Origin: Gorsachius magnificus
Taxonomy: Eukaryota; Chordata; Aves; Pelecaniformes; Ardeidae
Assembly: GCA_034008185.1 (NCBI GenBank)
Contig: CM067084.1
Span: forward strand, 69,102,612-69,166,611
Direction: 5' to 3'
Length of the DNA stretch: 64,000 nt
The translations under genes were made by a program, and so were the position numbers. Under the pieces are notes generated by a model. It was not told where the DNA came from. It did no database searches and saw only the letters and a program-made list of their open reading frames with translations. Positions 47,688 to 61,685 of the stretch are shown piece after piece; the stretch's first letter is position 1, and each line of letters opens with the position of its first letter.

Positions 47688-50400
47688 CTATAACATAAGA
47701 TCAAAAGAAAATGAGGAAAAAAGAAAAGAAAAAAGATGTAAGATATGTAATATGAAATCCAATGACATTACAGCAGTTAGTCTTACATCAATATTAATTG
47801 AGTTGATCTGAAAGAGAGATACAGTATACCAATCCGACTCTAAAAAGGTGTAACAGGGTATAAAATTCAGTATTTGAGGACAGCTTTAAAAATTGTAACA
47901 TTTGTGGATTATGTAACTTCAGAAATAATAGGTTCAGGTCTGCAACTCAGTTAAGCAAGTACTTATAATCATACACCTGAGAGCTTTCCTGAACCAAGAC
48001 TTACCAAGCCAAGGGCACAAGCTAAATGCAACTTAAATGGTAGAATCAGTTATGAGAAAAGCATGATGTGTTTAAACAGCACTTGCTCCTCATGTATCAG
48101 CTTGCAGAATAAAACTGAGATTTTACATTATTCTTTTGTATAGCTTTGGAAGCAGGGCATTTTGCCGAAGAATCTATAGGGTAAAAACACCGTCATCCTT
48201 ATGTTCTGATTTTACAGAATTGTACATGAAACTTAAAAATTGAATCCATTCCTAAGGGAAAATAAAAAGCCATACTCGTGACACGGTAACTATAAGTGCT
48301 GCATTGCCCTTAGCTACAACCCGCAATGAGGCTCAGCTATAAATACTGCCCTTCCTTCAGAAGCATAAAACTTTTCTCCCCAAGAAACTACGGTGCGCAG
48401 TATCAGCAGCATGTAGATGCCAGTCTGCACCCACTGACATATTAAACCTTCAGAAGAAGAAAGAAGTATATCATTCATGGATTCTCAATCTGCCTTCAGG
48501 CAGTCAAATTCAGAATGAGATTAAATCCCAAGGAAAAAAATTCAAATGCAATACAGACAGAAGGAAGCCCTCCACCCATGCAGGAGCTGAAGGATAACGG
48601 GAAATAAGGAAGCTTTTTTGAGGTCTCCTGCTAATGTAGCATTAAGGCAAAGAGAACATTAATAATTTTACCTCCTTATCAGCTTTCTGCTAAGCTTGTG
48701 ATTAAGCTGTTTCTTTTCTGATAGTTTTCCTATCCATTGCACTGACAAACCAGCACAGATAATGCTAACTTCCATTTTCAAAATAGGCAGTCTATCTAAA
48801 GCAGTGCCTACTCTGTAAACTGTAATGACAATGATTAAAGGCTTACACCTTGGCAATCGCAACGTCTAGAGATGTTGATGGTTTAGAATAGGTGCATACA
48901 CCCTAATATTTGCAGTAATTATCGTATAGGGATATCACCTATCCCTCAAGGTTCCTCTACCTTGAGTTAACTGTAGTATCTTAGATATCACTGGCTGCTA
49001 GGCAGGAACATCTTCAGCTATAGCAGTCATCCAGGGCAGAAGAGAGCAAAGGCAGCTAAAGAGCCCTTTAAGGGGTGGATACTGCTTATGTTTCTCTGCT
49101 GGTGGGAACAGAGACCACTGCCTCCCCGATGGATGTAGACAGACTAGCCCCAGCCAGGGGGGAGTGGGGCTGATGTAAAGTGACAGCAACAGCAGACAGC
49201 CCAGCTCCTCACAGCTCCTCTCCTGGCTCTGCCACACGCCCAGCTGGATATCATGGTTCAAAAAGTGCAGGACAAGGTACTGCAGGGGGGGGACAACTAC
49301 TTTGAGAGCAGAAGGGGCCAAGGAAGCTGCTGAGGGAATTGGAGTAGCTGCTAGAAGTGCTTTACGCCCAGAGAGTGACACCGGGGGGGATGCCACACCC
49401 TGAGAGCAGAGGAAGGGACGGTGAGATTAGTGAAGGGTGAAGAAGAAACCTTCCCACATCCAGCGTACTGCTCCTCAGAGCCTCTCTCAGTCCTGCACAC
49501 CCCACTGACCTCTTCCAGCTCCCATTCAGAGTCCTCCAAGAGCCTTCCTTTTGCTCTTTTATCCCATTCCAATTCCAAAAGAAAGAAAAACAAAAATGAC
49601 TGTAAACTCCCCTAACTGCTCCATTCAGCCCAGCAGCAGGTTTGTACCGATACGTACTGGAGAAAACCAACCTGAGATGATGTGACTCATCTTGGGATCT
49701 AGGCACTGGTTTAGCAAAATCAGCATGATTAAAACACTTTGCTAGAGCTTAAAGAAAGCCCTGTTGTCAGCCTATGCCCTGCAGAACAGCCTAAACTCCA
49801 GAGGCCTGGGAAACACTTGAGCCCACGATCCAGGAACCTTGTGCCATCTCTCACTTGGGACCACAGTGACCCAAATACATTTGCTGTCTTAAGTCTCAAT
49901 CTGATCTTCAAAAGAGAGGAAAAATTGGATCTGGGATATTAATTTGAAACTTGTTTCTATCTTAAAGCAAGACTTTTTTTTTTCAGTGTTTGCCACACAC
50001 ACCTCATTAACTTCTTTTTCATTTTCAGTATTTGCAAGTTTTGCAAAGCAGTGTTTTCTGAAGAACGGGGCTGAGCTAACCACTTCTGTCAAACAGAGAC
50101 AAATCTTTATGTTGTTTCTTGATCTAAACCACAGCAAATTCTCCCCCTCCTAGTCTAGTGTCTTTCCAGACCCCTTGATTCCTTTCTGTACTTGACAGAA
50201 AACCTGGATAGCAAATAATTTTGAGCATATTAGGGACTGAGCTTCATTTCATGCAGCAATAACTTGAACTCAAATTTTATCTTTCTTGTTTTAAAATAGA
50301 TTTCATTATATTAGGTAAAGTATTATTAATGTCAATGTAACAGAGAAAAATAAATTACTGTGGAAAAAAATCCATTAGCATTGCCCAGGCATTTATTTAC
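47688..50400 (-). other. JAKMIP1 last intron
   Basis: 2.7 kb between the two recognised exons, with GT-AG borders in matching phase. A moderately GC-rich patch lies at about 49000-49560 and contains open frames on both strands, none recognisable. Confidence 0.8.
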
Positions 50401-50466
50401 CTTTTCCTCAATTTCTTTGAGTTGCCTCTTTTGAAGTTCTATTTTATCTTCTAGTTCTCGAATTCG
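50401..50466 (-). CDS. JAKMIP1: JAKMIP1 penultimate coding exon (end of last coiled coil)
   Basis: The acceptor CTTTTTCTGTTCCAG|CGA and donor AAG|GTAAAT are phase 0. The 22 codons read RIRELEDKIELQKRQLKEIE then EK, a heptad-patterned coiled coil matching the family's C-terminal end. Known: JAKMIP1 (Marlin-1) is a neuronal and lymphoid coiled-coil protein that binds microtubules through its N-terminal part, JAK1/TYK2 through its C-terminal part, and GABA-B receptor. Earlier exons are expected beyond the right edge of the window. Confidence 0.9.
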
Positions 50467-52693
50467 CTGGAACAGAAAAAGTCAAAACAGAAATTATTAT
50501 ACCTAATCTGAAAAGTATATTTAAAGAAGATAAGAAATAAATTAAAAACTAAGAGAACAAATGCCCATTATTAATATAACAATTCTTTTACAGTTATATT
50601 AGGCAGGTTCATGGCAGGATTGCTCCACACTTCCCTGAAACCATGGCATTGTAAACAAGCTGCACATATAGAACATTATGTTTATTACCAGGAAGCCTAA
50701 TCATCACCACTCATTAATCATAATCTTAACATATACACACAGGCAATTCCAATTAGCACCAAAATTCTCAGAAGTACAACGCTTCTTTCTCTGGAACTGC
50801 TGGAAGTTTTTCTACATACCTAGACAGCCAGCAGATGACAATACTACATTTCATTTTATCTCTCTATTTTCATTTCCTATTAAAAATATCTATGTTCCTG
50901 GCATAGTCATGCTATACCAGAAAGCCAGAGCGCACAGGTTTTCAGACCATCACCAAGACACTATCCAGAGATTCATCTCCATCCTATTACCAGAGCCACC
51001 TCCCACCAGAGTCAGAGGGAATGTCCCCTTCAGCGTAGCTCACTGTATTTTTAAGGATTTTCCTTGTTCAGTTCCACAAAGGTTCTCCAAAAATAGGACT
51101 GTTGTTGGACCCACACATGCTATTTTACTTCTGTCCCCTTGTTTCCTTTCTATAAGTAATGCTTCTTTTCTTTTTTCCCCCCCTGAGTTTCTACATCAAG
51201 AAGATGCATTTTATTACACTTTCGGTATATTGTACTTGTTACAGATAAAGTAGGCTAATAAATATTTTTCCTTATAGGCAGAAACCTGGAATCTCCTACT
51301 AACAGCCACTGGGAATCAAGGAATAACTTTATACTACCACTTTTTTCAGGATTAACTACCTGACTTTTGCCTGGCCTACAGTAGTTAAGGTTATTAACAG
51401 TTCCTGAATTTTGAAAGAGAAATCATCATCTAGTCTGATTTCTGTGTGCAGGCCAATAAAATGAATGTAGCAGCTGCTGCACCACTCCCAAATTATTTTA
51501 CTACTGCCAAACTGATTTGAACAATAGTATCTCTTTCAAAACAACATCCAATCATTATTTATAAACCTGTGTGATCAACCAACATCAGCAGTTGATGACC
51601 TGCATTCAGTTCAAAGACCTCAAAGAGTGGGAAGTGCCCCACACTCATGGTAGCCCAGGACAGTCCCAGCAAGGCAGCAGCTGATCCAATGGCCATTTTG
51701 TCATGTTTTTGAGAACTACAGAGTTCACTTGAACATTTCAAATCTAACCTAGAGCTACGCCAAAGATGAGGTACAGTTCACCTTGCTGAGGGCATACTGG
51801 TCTGGACACAAATATTGCAGGCAGGTCACAAGCAATAGCTTTGTTATTGTTGCTGCTGTTTTAAAAGAAAAGATTTTGTTTAAATGACTGTTTTGAATAT
51901 TATGCGGTCAGAGTAAGTCAGTCAAAACCTCCACTGTATCATGCTGCGTAGCTCAGAGATTTACCCAGATAATATAAAAGCACAAACCAGATTACCCTCG
52001 TGTGACACAAGGGCACGGAGTTTTGCTGACAGTAACAAATGCCCTGAGTACAGCTGTATTAATTTCACTTTTCCTCTATTACATTTGAATTGATTTGTAC
52101 TTCATCTACTCCCTGCTCAAGGCAAGTCTATCTCTCCAGCCATCATCTTCATATACTGTATGTACCAGGAATATTGCAATCACTGTAAAAAGCCGTGGCA
52201 TGAGAAGCAGGCAGGTATAATCACCTCCGAGACCTCCGGTCCATCAGGTTACACGTTTGTTTCTCTCCCACTCATTTCAGCTATGCTGATTCCTACTTAC
52301 AACCACATCCCAGAGCTGAGTGACAGACTTCAATGCACTGGGGGTCCTGTTACGCTCTGTATTAGAATTTGACCGTAGTGAGATAAGTGGAGAGAAGCAA
52401 TGTTTTTAAATACCATTTTCACCTTCAAGATTTATCATGTAAGATATTTTTTCAATATCTGCTGAGAACTTGCCTCCAGAAAAAAAAGGAAAATAAGAAA
52501 AGCCTCACCTCAGGGTTTACAGCAAGTGTTCTTTTATAAAAGCACATGTTAATTAGGATAAGATGGCATTTTTCAGATTTGGGAATTCTGTTAATTATGT
52601 AAAAATTGAGATGTTATTACTCTCTTATGAATATTTAATCTTTTCAAAAGATTACAGCTATTCAGCTATTCTCTCCAGCTATTCAGAAGTTCT

Positions 52694-52712
52694 AAAAAAA
52701 AAAAAAAAAAAA
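52694..52712 (+). repeat. Poly-A run
   Basis: 19 consecutive A in the JAKMIP1 intron. Confidence 0.85.
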
Positions 52713-55700
52713 GGGCTGAGGCTTCTGTTTTCTAATTCCCACCCATAACCCATCATAATTGTTAAACTTTGTGAGAAAAAAGATAGAGAATAGTTTCAAG
52801 GTGACAAAATATACACTTTCCTAAAAATCAGTTTAGATACAAAGACAACCTAGCCATTAAAATGGAATACGCATAGGGTTGAATTTCTTAGCAGAGAAAA
52901 TCCACAAAATAAATCCTCAAAACAACTAGATTTATGCCAGTAAGGCAGACATATACAGGGTGGGTATAGTCCATAGGGCAGATATTTACACATATACGCA
53001 TCCAGACCTGCCACCTAAGGATAGTATGTTGAAGACAGGTGGCTCATGTGTCAATAGCTGGCATTGCCCTGATGTGAGTGACAACCACCGTGACAGAAGA
53101 CTTATGCTGCAAATGAGTAAGATTTTGTAACCGACTTCTTTACTACAGAAATTAAGAGTTCAAGCCTAGACAGATCAGAATTTGTTCTAAAACACAACTG
53201 TAAGCTGGAATTTTCCATCAGGTATCAAAGCTTGGGGTTGTTTACTTGTAGATGTTTACTTGCTTTCCCCTGGCCGACTGTAGGGAGGATTAGCCAGGAG
53301 GATGAAGTGGGCATTACTACTCCCATCAATATCCTCTGATTGCACAGGGTCAGCACTGGAAGATAACCAGCCTAGCTCAGCTATTTATATATCCTGAAAA
53401 ATCTGATTTAACTCATTTCTTTCCATTTAACTGCAGAGATGGCCTTAAAAATATATACATATATATGCAATATATTGGCAGGAAAAACCAGAATGACATC
53501 TACATACAGTATTTAATACATAAAAATAATTATTTTCCCCTATTGTACCTATCTGTGTTTACAGCATTATCTTGATCATGCAAAGAAAACAATTTCCGAA
53601 ATATTACTTTAAAAATTACATGTAAGCTACATGCAATAAGCCTAGCTTTAACAAAAAATAAAGTATCTTCTAGAAGTAGCAAGACATGTTCTACTGAGAA
53701 GAAAATCACACAAAAATTACACATACTAATTAAAACCAATGGCAGGACTGCTTGAGATTCAGTATAAGCAGTTAGGTCTTTTTATTAGGTTCCTTTTATT
53801 TGCAAGAATTAGCAATCAAGAGGATGTGGACATGCTCTCAGGTTTTCAACACTTGATTAGATGGTTCCAGTGAATTCTGATTTGTTTATGTTTGCAAAAG
53901 CCTAACTGTGACAACAAATTACACAGAACTATTTTACTGTTATCAAGAAATTCTACCTACTTTCATGCTTCAGGGCATAAATTGATGATCAGTAAGCCAA
54001 GCTTTTCCTCCTATGTCATATAGAGTTATAACAGTTGCGCTGTAAAAGATGCATTCAGCTCTATCCTTGACAAGGCTCTTGGGAACTTTGCAGGGTAAAT
54101 CCAGAGCATTTTCAACTGCACAAAAGACTGTGTGGGAAGTAACAAAATCTACTATATCTTGCTATCAAAACATTGAGAAGTCTTAGTTGAGAAGAAAGCC
54201 ACAGGCTGTTCTTTTGTTTATTCTCATTTTTTAAAAAGGGAGGGACAGAAGACATGGATAGACAATCTAAAACCAGAACTGTTCTTATGCTTCCTTTAAA
54301 GCCCCTAGTATTGGTCACAGCCAGAGTGAGGATTAGGGACAAAGCGGAGCGGTGTTCTGCTGGGTTCTAGCAATTCCTGTGTTCCTACGGTTAATAGCTG
54401 GCCCTCGGTCACATGAGTGCACCTTTTTGGGACTGACAGGATTCATGGGAATAACACAGTGTTGTCAAATCATGGGGCCATACAAAGGAATTGCTGTAGG
54501 CAAACAAAGAGCCACAGTCCAACAAAAATAGTGCAATGAGACTGTAACCATGAAAGAGGACAAACGTTAGGGACATGGATCCTTAATGCTGTCCACCTCG
54601 ACTGCATTCAAAACCAACCTGCCAAAATAATGACTACTAATCTGTCATTGATTTTATTGCAATAGCAAATAAAACCTCAGAAAACTTTAGGATGATGGAG
54701 GGGTAGATCGGTGAATACTCCATTATTACCTTCACCCGCACAGAGCTCCCCTGAGGTTTGGAAAGAGGGTTGGATAAGCATTCCATTTCAGAATGGCAGG
54801 CACCTACTTGATGAATTGTCCTTCCACTAGCAATGACGTTTGCTGCCACCTCTGAGTAAGTGCCTGCAAGCATCCAGAGAGCAGCAGGGGCTGAAAGGGC
54901 CCTCCCGCTGTATTGAGTTAACACCAGATGGCTCTGCCGGCCAAGCTACGGCTGGAACAGCAACTTCAGCTCTGGCAGGAATGAGGCTCAGCTGTGAAAT
55001 CCATTTGCATATGTACAACATATGCCTTACTTACTACTTACATGCAATTTGAACAGACTTTTAAGTTCCATTATAAAATTTTTCTTAATATTAGTTACAT
55101 ACACATTATGTATACAAAGGTAGGTGGCACAGCTATAACCCCGATGGACGGCCTAAAAATGCTAGCAGTTAGGTAAGAGAGAACATCCAGAAAGTTCAGG
55201 CCGCTAAAGCATACATTTCCTTTGGAAGTGCAAAGACAGGCATATGACTGAAAGTCTGCTAAAGCCCCCCAAACACGGCACTACATATGACATTACTTCA
55301 CTGAACAGAGCCGTGAAAAGGAAGTTTGCCACCAGTCATTTTCAAGTGTACAAATGGTAAGTTCACTGACTGCAGTGATCATATACTGCCCCTCCTCTTC
55401 AACCCAATGCTTAGAGAGCTCCCGAACACAAAGGGCTGACAAATTGCCCAAAAGTGTGAAATTAAACATTTTTCTCAGCAGAAGATTCCTAATGTGCAGA
55501 AGATCCCTCCTAAATGCTCATAACCCTCATTTTCTTTCACCTCATGATGGGAAGTTTGCCCTTCTGGGAATCGGGATACACTTCTTGAAGTGCAATTATT
55601 CGCTTAAGCAATTAATTCTCTTTGGTAAACTTGGATAGCAAGTGCCTTAGTGTGTCTCTCAGTACTGGTAGGGAAATTAAGACAAGTCAGCTCTTCCTTT

Positions 55701-58700
55701 CTGAAGTAGCAGAGGGCTGAGACCCCAAGATGGGACTCTACATTATTACTCCCAGCAGTTCTGACCATCCTCCAGAAGGGGAGTCTCTTAAGTTTGCATG
55801 AAGCATTGCTTTACAGATCATATGCTGCCTGAGCTGGCCTATGCAGGACCAAATTCAGGTGTCCCTGCACCTACAGCTCCATTTTCCTGACAGTTGGATA
55901 ATCTGCCTAGAGATTTTTGTTTTCTAAATGCATCCAAACTCAGCAAGAGGCTAGATAACCCTAGATGCAAATTCATTATTGTCACAAATCCCTTGTACAA
56001 AGGTGTGCAAAAAAAAGGGACAATACACTTTTTAAAACTGAATTAAAGGCAATAGGTGCCTTGCAGACCATTCATATTAGAGGTCAGGTCCAATGGAATG
56101 ATATTAATGCATTGCCAGTGGAGAACCAGCTAGGTACTGATTTCAAAAGGGAAATTTCTGTAATTTCTTGTATGGTCTGGCTCCTGTGGCTATACCGCAA
56201 CCTCAAGGTTGCAAACCACATCTCTGGGATGTCTGCGGAACCAACGTTTAGGTGAAATGCAAGCAGCATGATGGTGGATGCGTGCCTGGAAATATTACTC
56301 TCCTTTCACTACCAGAGAAATTCCAATAACACAGGCTTAGAAAACTCAGCTTGCATTATGGAGCAAAGAAATACAGATAATGAAGCTGATATTCGAAATT
56401 ATAGCATTGCGTTTCCATTACTTAACATCATTGAATGGTTTAGCCAAAACAAAAATGTTGCTCTATTAAAAAAAAAAAAAAAAGTTAATTGCATTCTCAC
56501 ACAGTACATGAAGTGCACGTGCCCAACTTGTGTTATAATAGCAATCCATCTACATTAGGCACCGTTCCATTAATACAGTGCCCGTTGTAAAGGAGCGCTG
56601 AAATAAATGGAAATCCTTCGGCTGAGCTCAGTGAGCCCTGGATTGCAGTCTCAGAGCTATCATTTTTCTGCTGCAGGCAATACACCAGCCCAGCAATGAT
56701 TTGTCATCATTTTGAGAGTTTGTCATGGGAGGAACTTCAGGATTACAAAGAAAGAAAATTTATCTGAGGTGTAATGAAGTGCCCTACTACTATAAGATGC
56801 TAGGTCCAAATTTCCTCCACCAAGCAACCAAAACATGCATTTTTCATCATTTGTGTTTCTTTTAGGATACCTCAAATTCTGATGAGAATTGGACTGTGTC
56901 TTTCTACAGTCACGTGGTCTCTTACACACACTCTGTTTTTTTGACCTGATCTCCCAGCTACCTTTTTAGCAGCAAAAACAGATTCTGAGAATTTTGATGT
57001 TTTCTGTTTATTGGATAGTGATGCAGGCTAGATGTTTCTTCGTCCAAGCCTTTTGTCCTCCCCAATTCACTCACAGTATTACCCAGTCATTCACAGTACT
57101 GAACCAACATCTTTGATGGCTTCAAATCCTCATTTGGCTTTGCCAAATGGAGAAAATGCTAGCAGGGAAGGAACTTCTGTGACAAGTTTCATGTTCCAGA
57201 TAATGTGGACCACATCATCCTTCACGTAGGTGTCAAGCTGCAGAACTTATGTTCTCTTTTCCTAGGTAAGTGTGTAAGTACAGAGCCCATCTGAATAAAC
57301 ATACTGTTTTACTGACAGTAACACCAAGAAGATCAATTTATCTGACTGCAAAATATGCTCCTTGCCATGCTAATATAGTTGTGAAAACACAAGAATGTAC
57401 TAATCAGGGGATTTAGAAATCACCTTAATAGTTCCTGTGACACACTCTTATTGGATTTACATTCACCAGCAAATCCAAGAAAACAATTTGATAATTTTAG
57501 CACAAAGCAGACAAAGAAGGATTTGCTAAGCTGCTTAGAGCCTCAGCTCTGAAATGTTGGAAGGTTCAGGTTGATGTACGTTCACCGGATAGGCAGCATG
57601 GATGGACTATATCAGATGTGAACCCTGGTTTGAATCTTTGAAGCCACTTTGTGATCAAGAATGCATCTCACTCTGAAGCAAAATTTAGCAAGGGAAATAT
57701 TTTATCAGTCTGACAAAGGGAAGAATCAATATTGTTTCATTACATCACTATTTTAAGCAGCTTCTCAACACTATTAAGACACAGGTATGTATGATCTTTA
57801 ATAATGTGAACAGCATAACTATGTTACATGTATAAATTTAAACAAAGATTAATATAAACTGACTTTCCTTTGCTATTTTTCAAATCACTAAGCTGATGGA
57901 TAAAATTCCTTAATGAAAATAAATATTTTATTTTCTTGTTTGTTTTTTTTAAATCTAATGCATTTTGACAGCTGTTTAAAAGCCTCTACTGTGTTTACAA
58001 TATAATTTGCACAGGTAATTGCCACTTGCATTTACTCAAGATGTTGGATCTGCTACTGTAAGGGGTATGGATTCAGGAATCCAAATATTACCTTTAGTCC
58101 CGTATTCCTAGAATCTGATTTTGCATACTGGTCATAAGGAAACGAGCACGCACACTGTTACAGCATTCTCTTGAGCCATTGTTGTTGCCATCTTGTTTTA
58201 CTTTGTGAATGAAAAATTAATATAAATTTCACCCAGTTGAATATGATAATAATAGATCATTTTGGACATTCTTCTCTGATTCTCACCAAGATCTTTCTTT
58301 ACACAGCAGGTAAAAATTTCATTCCTTTCTGTGTTCTGCAGTCTCAACCATGATAATCCAATTAGTAGTTACTGAAGTAGGAGAATTGTTCTTGTTAATC
58401 TTTATTATGCATTTGTAGTTTCTTTATTTGCCTTCCTGAGGAGAATGAATCTTTTAGCAGATGCACTGATGCATTTCTCAGCATGAAAGTTTATAGATAT
58501 TCAATGACATTGGTCTCAGTAGTAAATCAGTGAATTTTATAAATGCATTTAGCTTAAAATAACTCTTTGTTATAAGCTGATACTGAATGACTGTATGTAC
58601 ATGAAGGTATGGCTTAATATTTACCAGTAAACTTGATTTATTTTTTTTTATTAACACTGAGAGTCTTTTAATTTATGCTATAGTAAAACTACACCATACA

Positions 58701-59987
58701 TTCATATCTAACAAGAATATCAACAGTCCTCTTCCTTTTCATTAGGGGAAAACAATAGCTACAGCCACATTAGACTTATATCTACACGAATGGCTTTTCT
58801 AAGTCCATGTGAGGTCAGAAGACAAAACACCTTAAAATTGACTCCTTGGCAGCCTAGACTCATTACTAGGAAAAAAAAATAAGAAAAAAAAAATCATGTA
58901 ATATTTACTTAACATTAAATTTAGATTATTTTACACTCTGATATTTAGATAGCAAATCTCCACATAAGTAAATATATATATATGAATCTTCACTTCTATA
59001 ACAAACTTCACAACATTTTCTGTTTTAGACTTGCCTTTCCTCAGCTCCCACTGGCCCTTCCTAAGAAACATAGGGTATTCAGGATTTCAGATGAGAAGAT
59101 TGCAGCATTCAAATTTCAGATGAGAATCTTCTTGACTCTAATATTATTTTAAGGCATACAGTTGCTCTTAACTTGAGTACAACCTCAGTCACACGTTGTT
59201 TAGGACAAAGGGAGCAGACCTTTCAGATATATTTTGTAGGTATTACACCAGTCCTGCTAGCATCACTTATTCAGACAAGTAGCATCACTAAGGCAGTTAG
59301 CAAAGCAGGCATGGTTTGATCTGAAGCCTAAATTCACCAAAAACATATGTAAGGAATCACTGTAAGATAAACATATAGAAATTACTAAAATTAACTCTCA
59401 TCTGCCATGCACGTCATCCGTGGGAAATTACAGAATTTTATTGTGATATTGTCATTACAGCAGCAATGATGCCTTGAAAGACTCAACATTCACTCCTGCA
59501 TGACAAATCAATACCACAGGTCAACTACAATTAACCGAATCATGATGTGCTTGATGAATACAGATGGCAGTTAGGCAGCTATGATATCAGATGCCTTTAA
59601 GAGCAATTAATGAATAAAAAAATATACATTATCAACAGTCATCTATTATATGTTGAGCAGCAAGGCACAGAACATTTCTCAATTGCAAGTATTAGTAATT
59701 GCAAAAAATATCACTGGTTGCACTATGTATTCCTCTTCATGTATAGTTGCATGCAAATAGCTGGGAATGAACTTTGCTAGCACCTTAACACTTCAGCTTT
59801 AAAATAAAAACATTAAACCAGATCGTATCTATATACATTTGCATGTAAAATGATCTGAGACTCCCTCATTATTACTGTGTAAGTAACCTTAGTAGTAATA
59901 CTTCTACCTACTTTCTAATACTAAATTGTGTGACAAAGCTGTGAGTTTTTGATCAAACCAGCCTCGCTGGCACAAGGTAACATGCCA

Positions 59988-60067
59988 GAGGAGGTGATGT
60001 CTTTAATTTGTCCTCTCTGACACAAAGAAATGTGCCAAAGTGGACAAATTTAAGTCAACACCTCCTC
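59988..60067. repeat. 80-bp near-perfect inverted repeat (hairpin)
   Basis: The outer arms at 59988-60013 and 60042-60067 match at 23 of 26 positions (GAGGAGGTG...AATTTGTCC against its reverse complement). The inner arms at 60014-60024 and 60031-60041 match at 8 of 11. The loop is AAGAAA. A second small palindrome (CTGGCA...TGCCAG, 59967-59988) abuts it. It could be a palindromic DNA-transposon remnant or a transcribed RNA hairpin. No family was recognised. Confidence 0.75.
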
Positions 60068-61628
60068 ATGCCTGTCAATGAGGAATACTGAGCATAGCAT
60101 CCTACTTCACGAGGCTTCCCAGCCAAACACTAAACCTTAATAATTCTTCTTAGGTGAAAAATAGATGTTCTATCAACCATAACAGATTACACAGCAAAGG
60201 GAAGCAGAACAACTGCTGGATTTATCCAAGCTTTACCTGAACATCCATAGTATATCAAGTGGCAAATCTCAGGTTCCTATTTCACACTCACAATTACTGT
60301 TATTAACAAATAAATTTTTTTAAATTAAGGTTTTCAGAAAAAAAACAACAATACCCCAAGTGTATATTCCAAATGGCTGAGCAAAAATGATCTTATAGAT
60401 ACAGTGACATCCAACCCTATGGATTTATAAACAATCTACTCTCCAGTGTGAAAAAGGTGTCCCACCTACGAGAAAGCAGGGAGAACTCATGGAGGAATGG
60501 CACCCACTATAGCTTTGTTTGACCTTAAGCAGTAAGAACTTAGCTCTTCTAGCCAGAAAAAAAAAAAAAAAATTAAGAAACTGAAGGAAATTAGTTTGGT
60601 GTTTCTCAATTTCAAGCTATATTTATATTTTGACATTTCAGGATGAGAAAAGACATCACTGCTTTTGACTTTTCCTTGGTATCCATGAAAAAAAGTGCCT
60701 GAGGCATCACATTTGAAATGAATCCTTCTCTATGGCAGTGAAATACAGAGGTCAGTTTTGAGTTATACCTGTTTTGTCCTAAAGGATTGTCCTATGCCTT
60801 CTTCTAGTAAAACATGCAAATAAAGGGGGAATTTCTGCTTTTATTACCAATGAATAATTCAACATGGTCATAGGAGTAAATGGTATAGTTTAAAGAAAAG
60901 ATAGTTATATTTATAGCTATATTTCAACTATTTAGAGTTGGAATTTGGATGCCTTCAGCATTCCATAGATTTATTATATTCAGGTCTAGAACTGAAGCGA
61001 TGTTTTGTTTTACTCTGTAAAACTGAGCTCCACCCAAGAATATTCTAACCCAAGTTAGAGTAAAACACCCCCACCTTACCACAGTACTACTGTGCAACTC
61101 AAGAGAAAAAAAAAGTTTCACACTTCTTGATGATACAACGAACTAACACATCTTTTCTATTTCTTTTTTCTTACAATTTTATACAACGATAAGACTGCTA
61201 TGGGAAATTATTGGATTACTTTAATAAAATCTGTCTCTCATATCCTTTCTGATTGGCAGCAACCATTTTTGGAACTGAGTGTGTATCAATCTGCTGTCTT
61301 TCAAGGATTTTTTAGCTTCTCTTTGTATTTAAAATAACTTAAAATGAAATCAGAATAAATACTATTATAAATTTTCTTCATGTTTGAATACTGCCAACAG
61401 GGCAATTTGAATTAATCTATCCTAATTTAAAGCCTGATTCTGATGGCTTTCCACAATTTCTTACTCCAGAAGCAGCTACAGTCAAACCAACAGGAACATA
61501 TTTCAAGATAGATGCCATTTGGTTTATATAAAGCATAATTTGACCTTTAAATATTTATCAATTTCAGCAGATAACACAATCAATGTATTTTTAAGGCAAT
61601 CTATCCATTATGCTGTGTGAATTTTCTG

Positions 61629-61685
61629 TGTTGGGGGTTTTTTTTGGGTGGTTGGTTTTTGTGGTTTTGGGTTTGTTTTTTTTTT
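61629..61685 (+). repeat. G/T-rich low-complexity stretch
   Basis: Runs of T alternate with G tracts (GGGGG, GGG, GG, GG, GG, GGG). It is C/A-rich on the transcribed strand of JAKMIP1. The short G tracts make a stable quadruplex uncertain. Confidence 0.6.

Noticed and set aside
52160..52372. Plus-strand open frame with a zinc-knuckle-like YCNHCKKPWHEK motif
   Set aside because: The last Cys of a CCHC knuckle is missing, the frame is short, and nothing else retroviral or transposon-like surrounds it. Probably chance.
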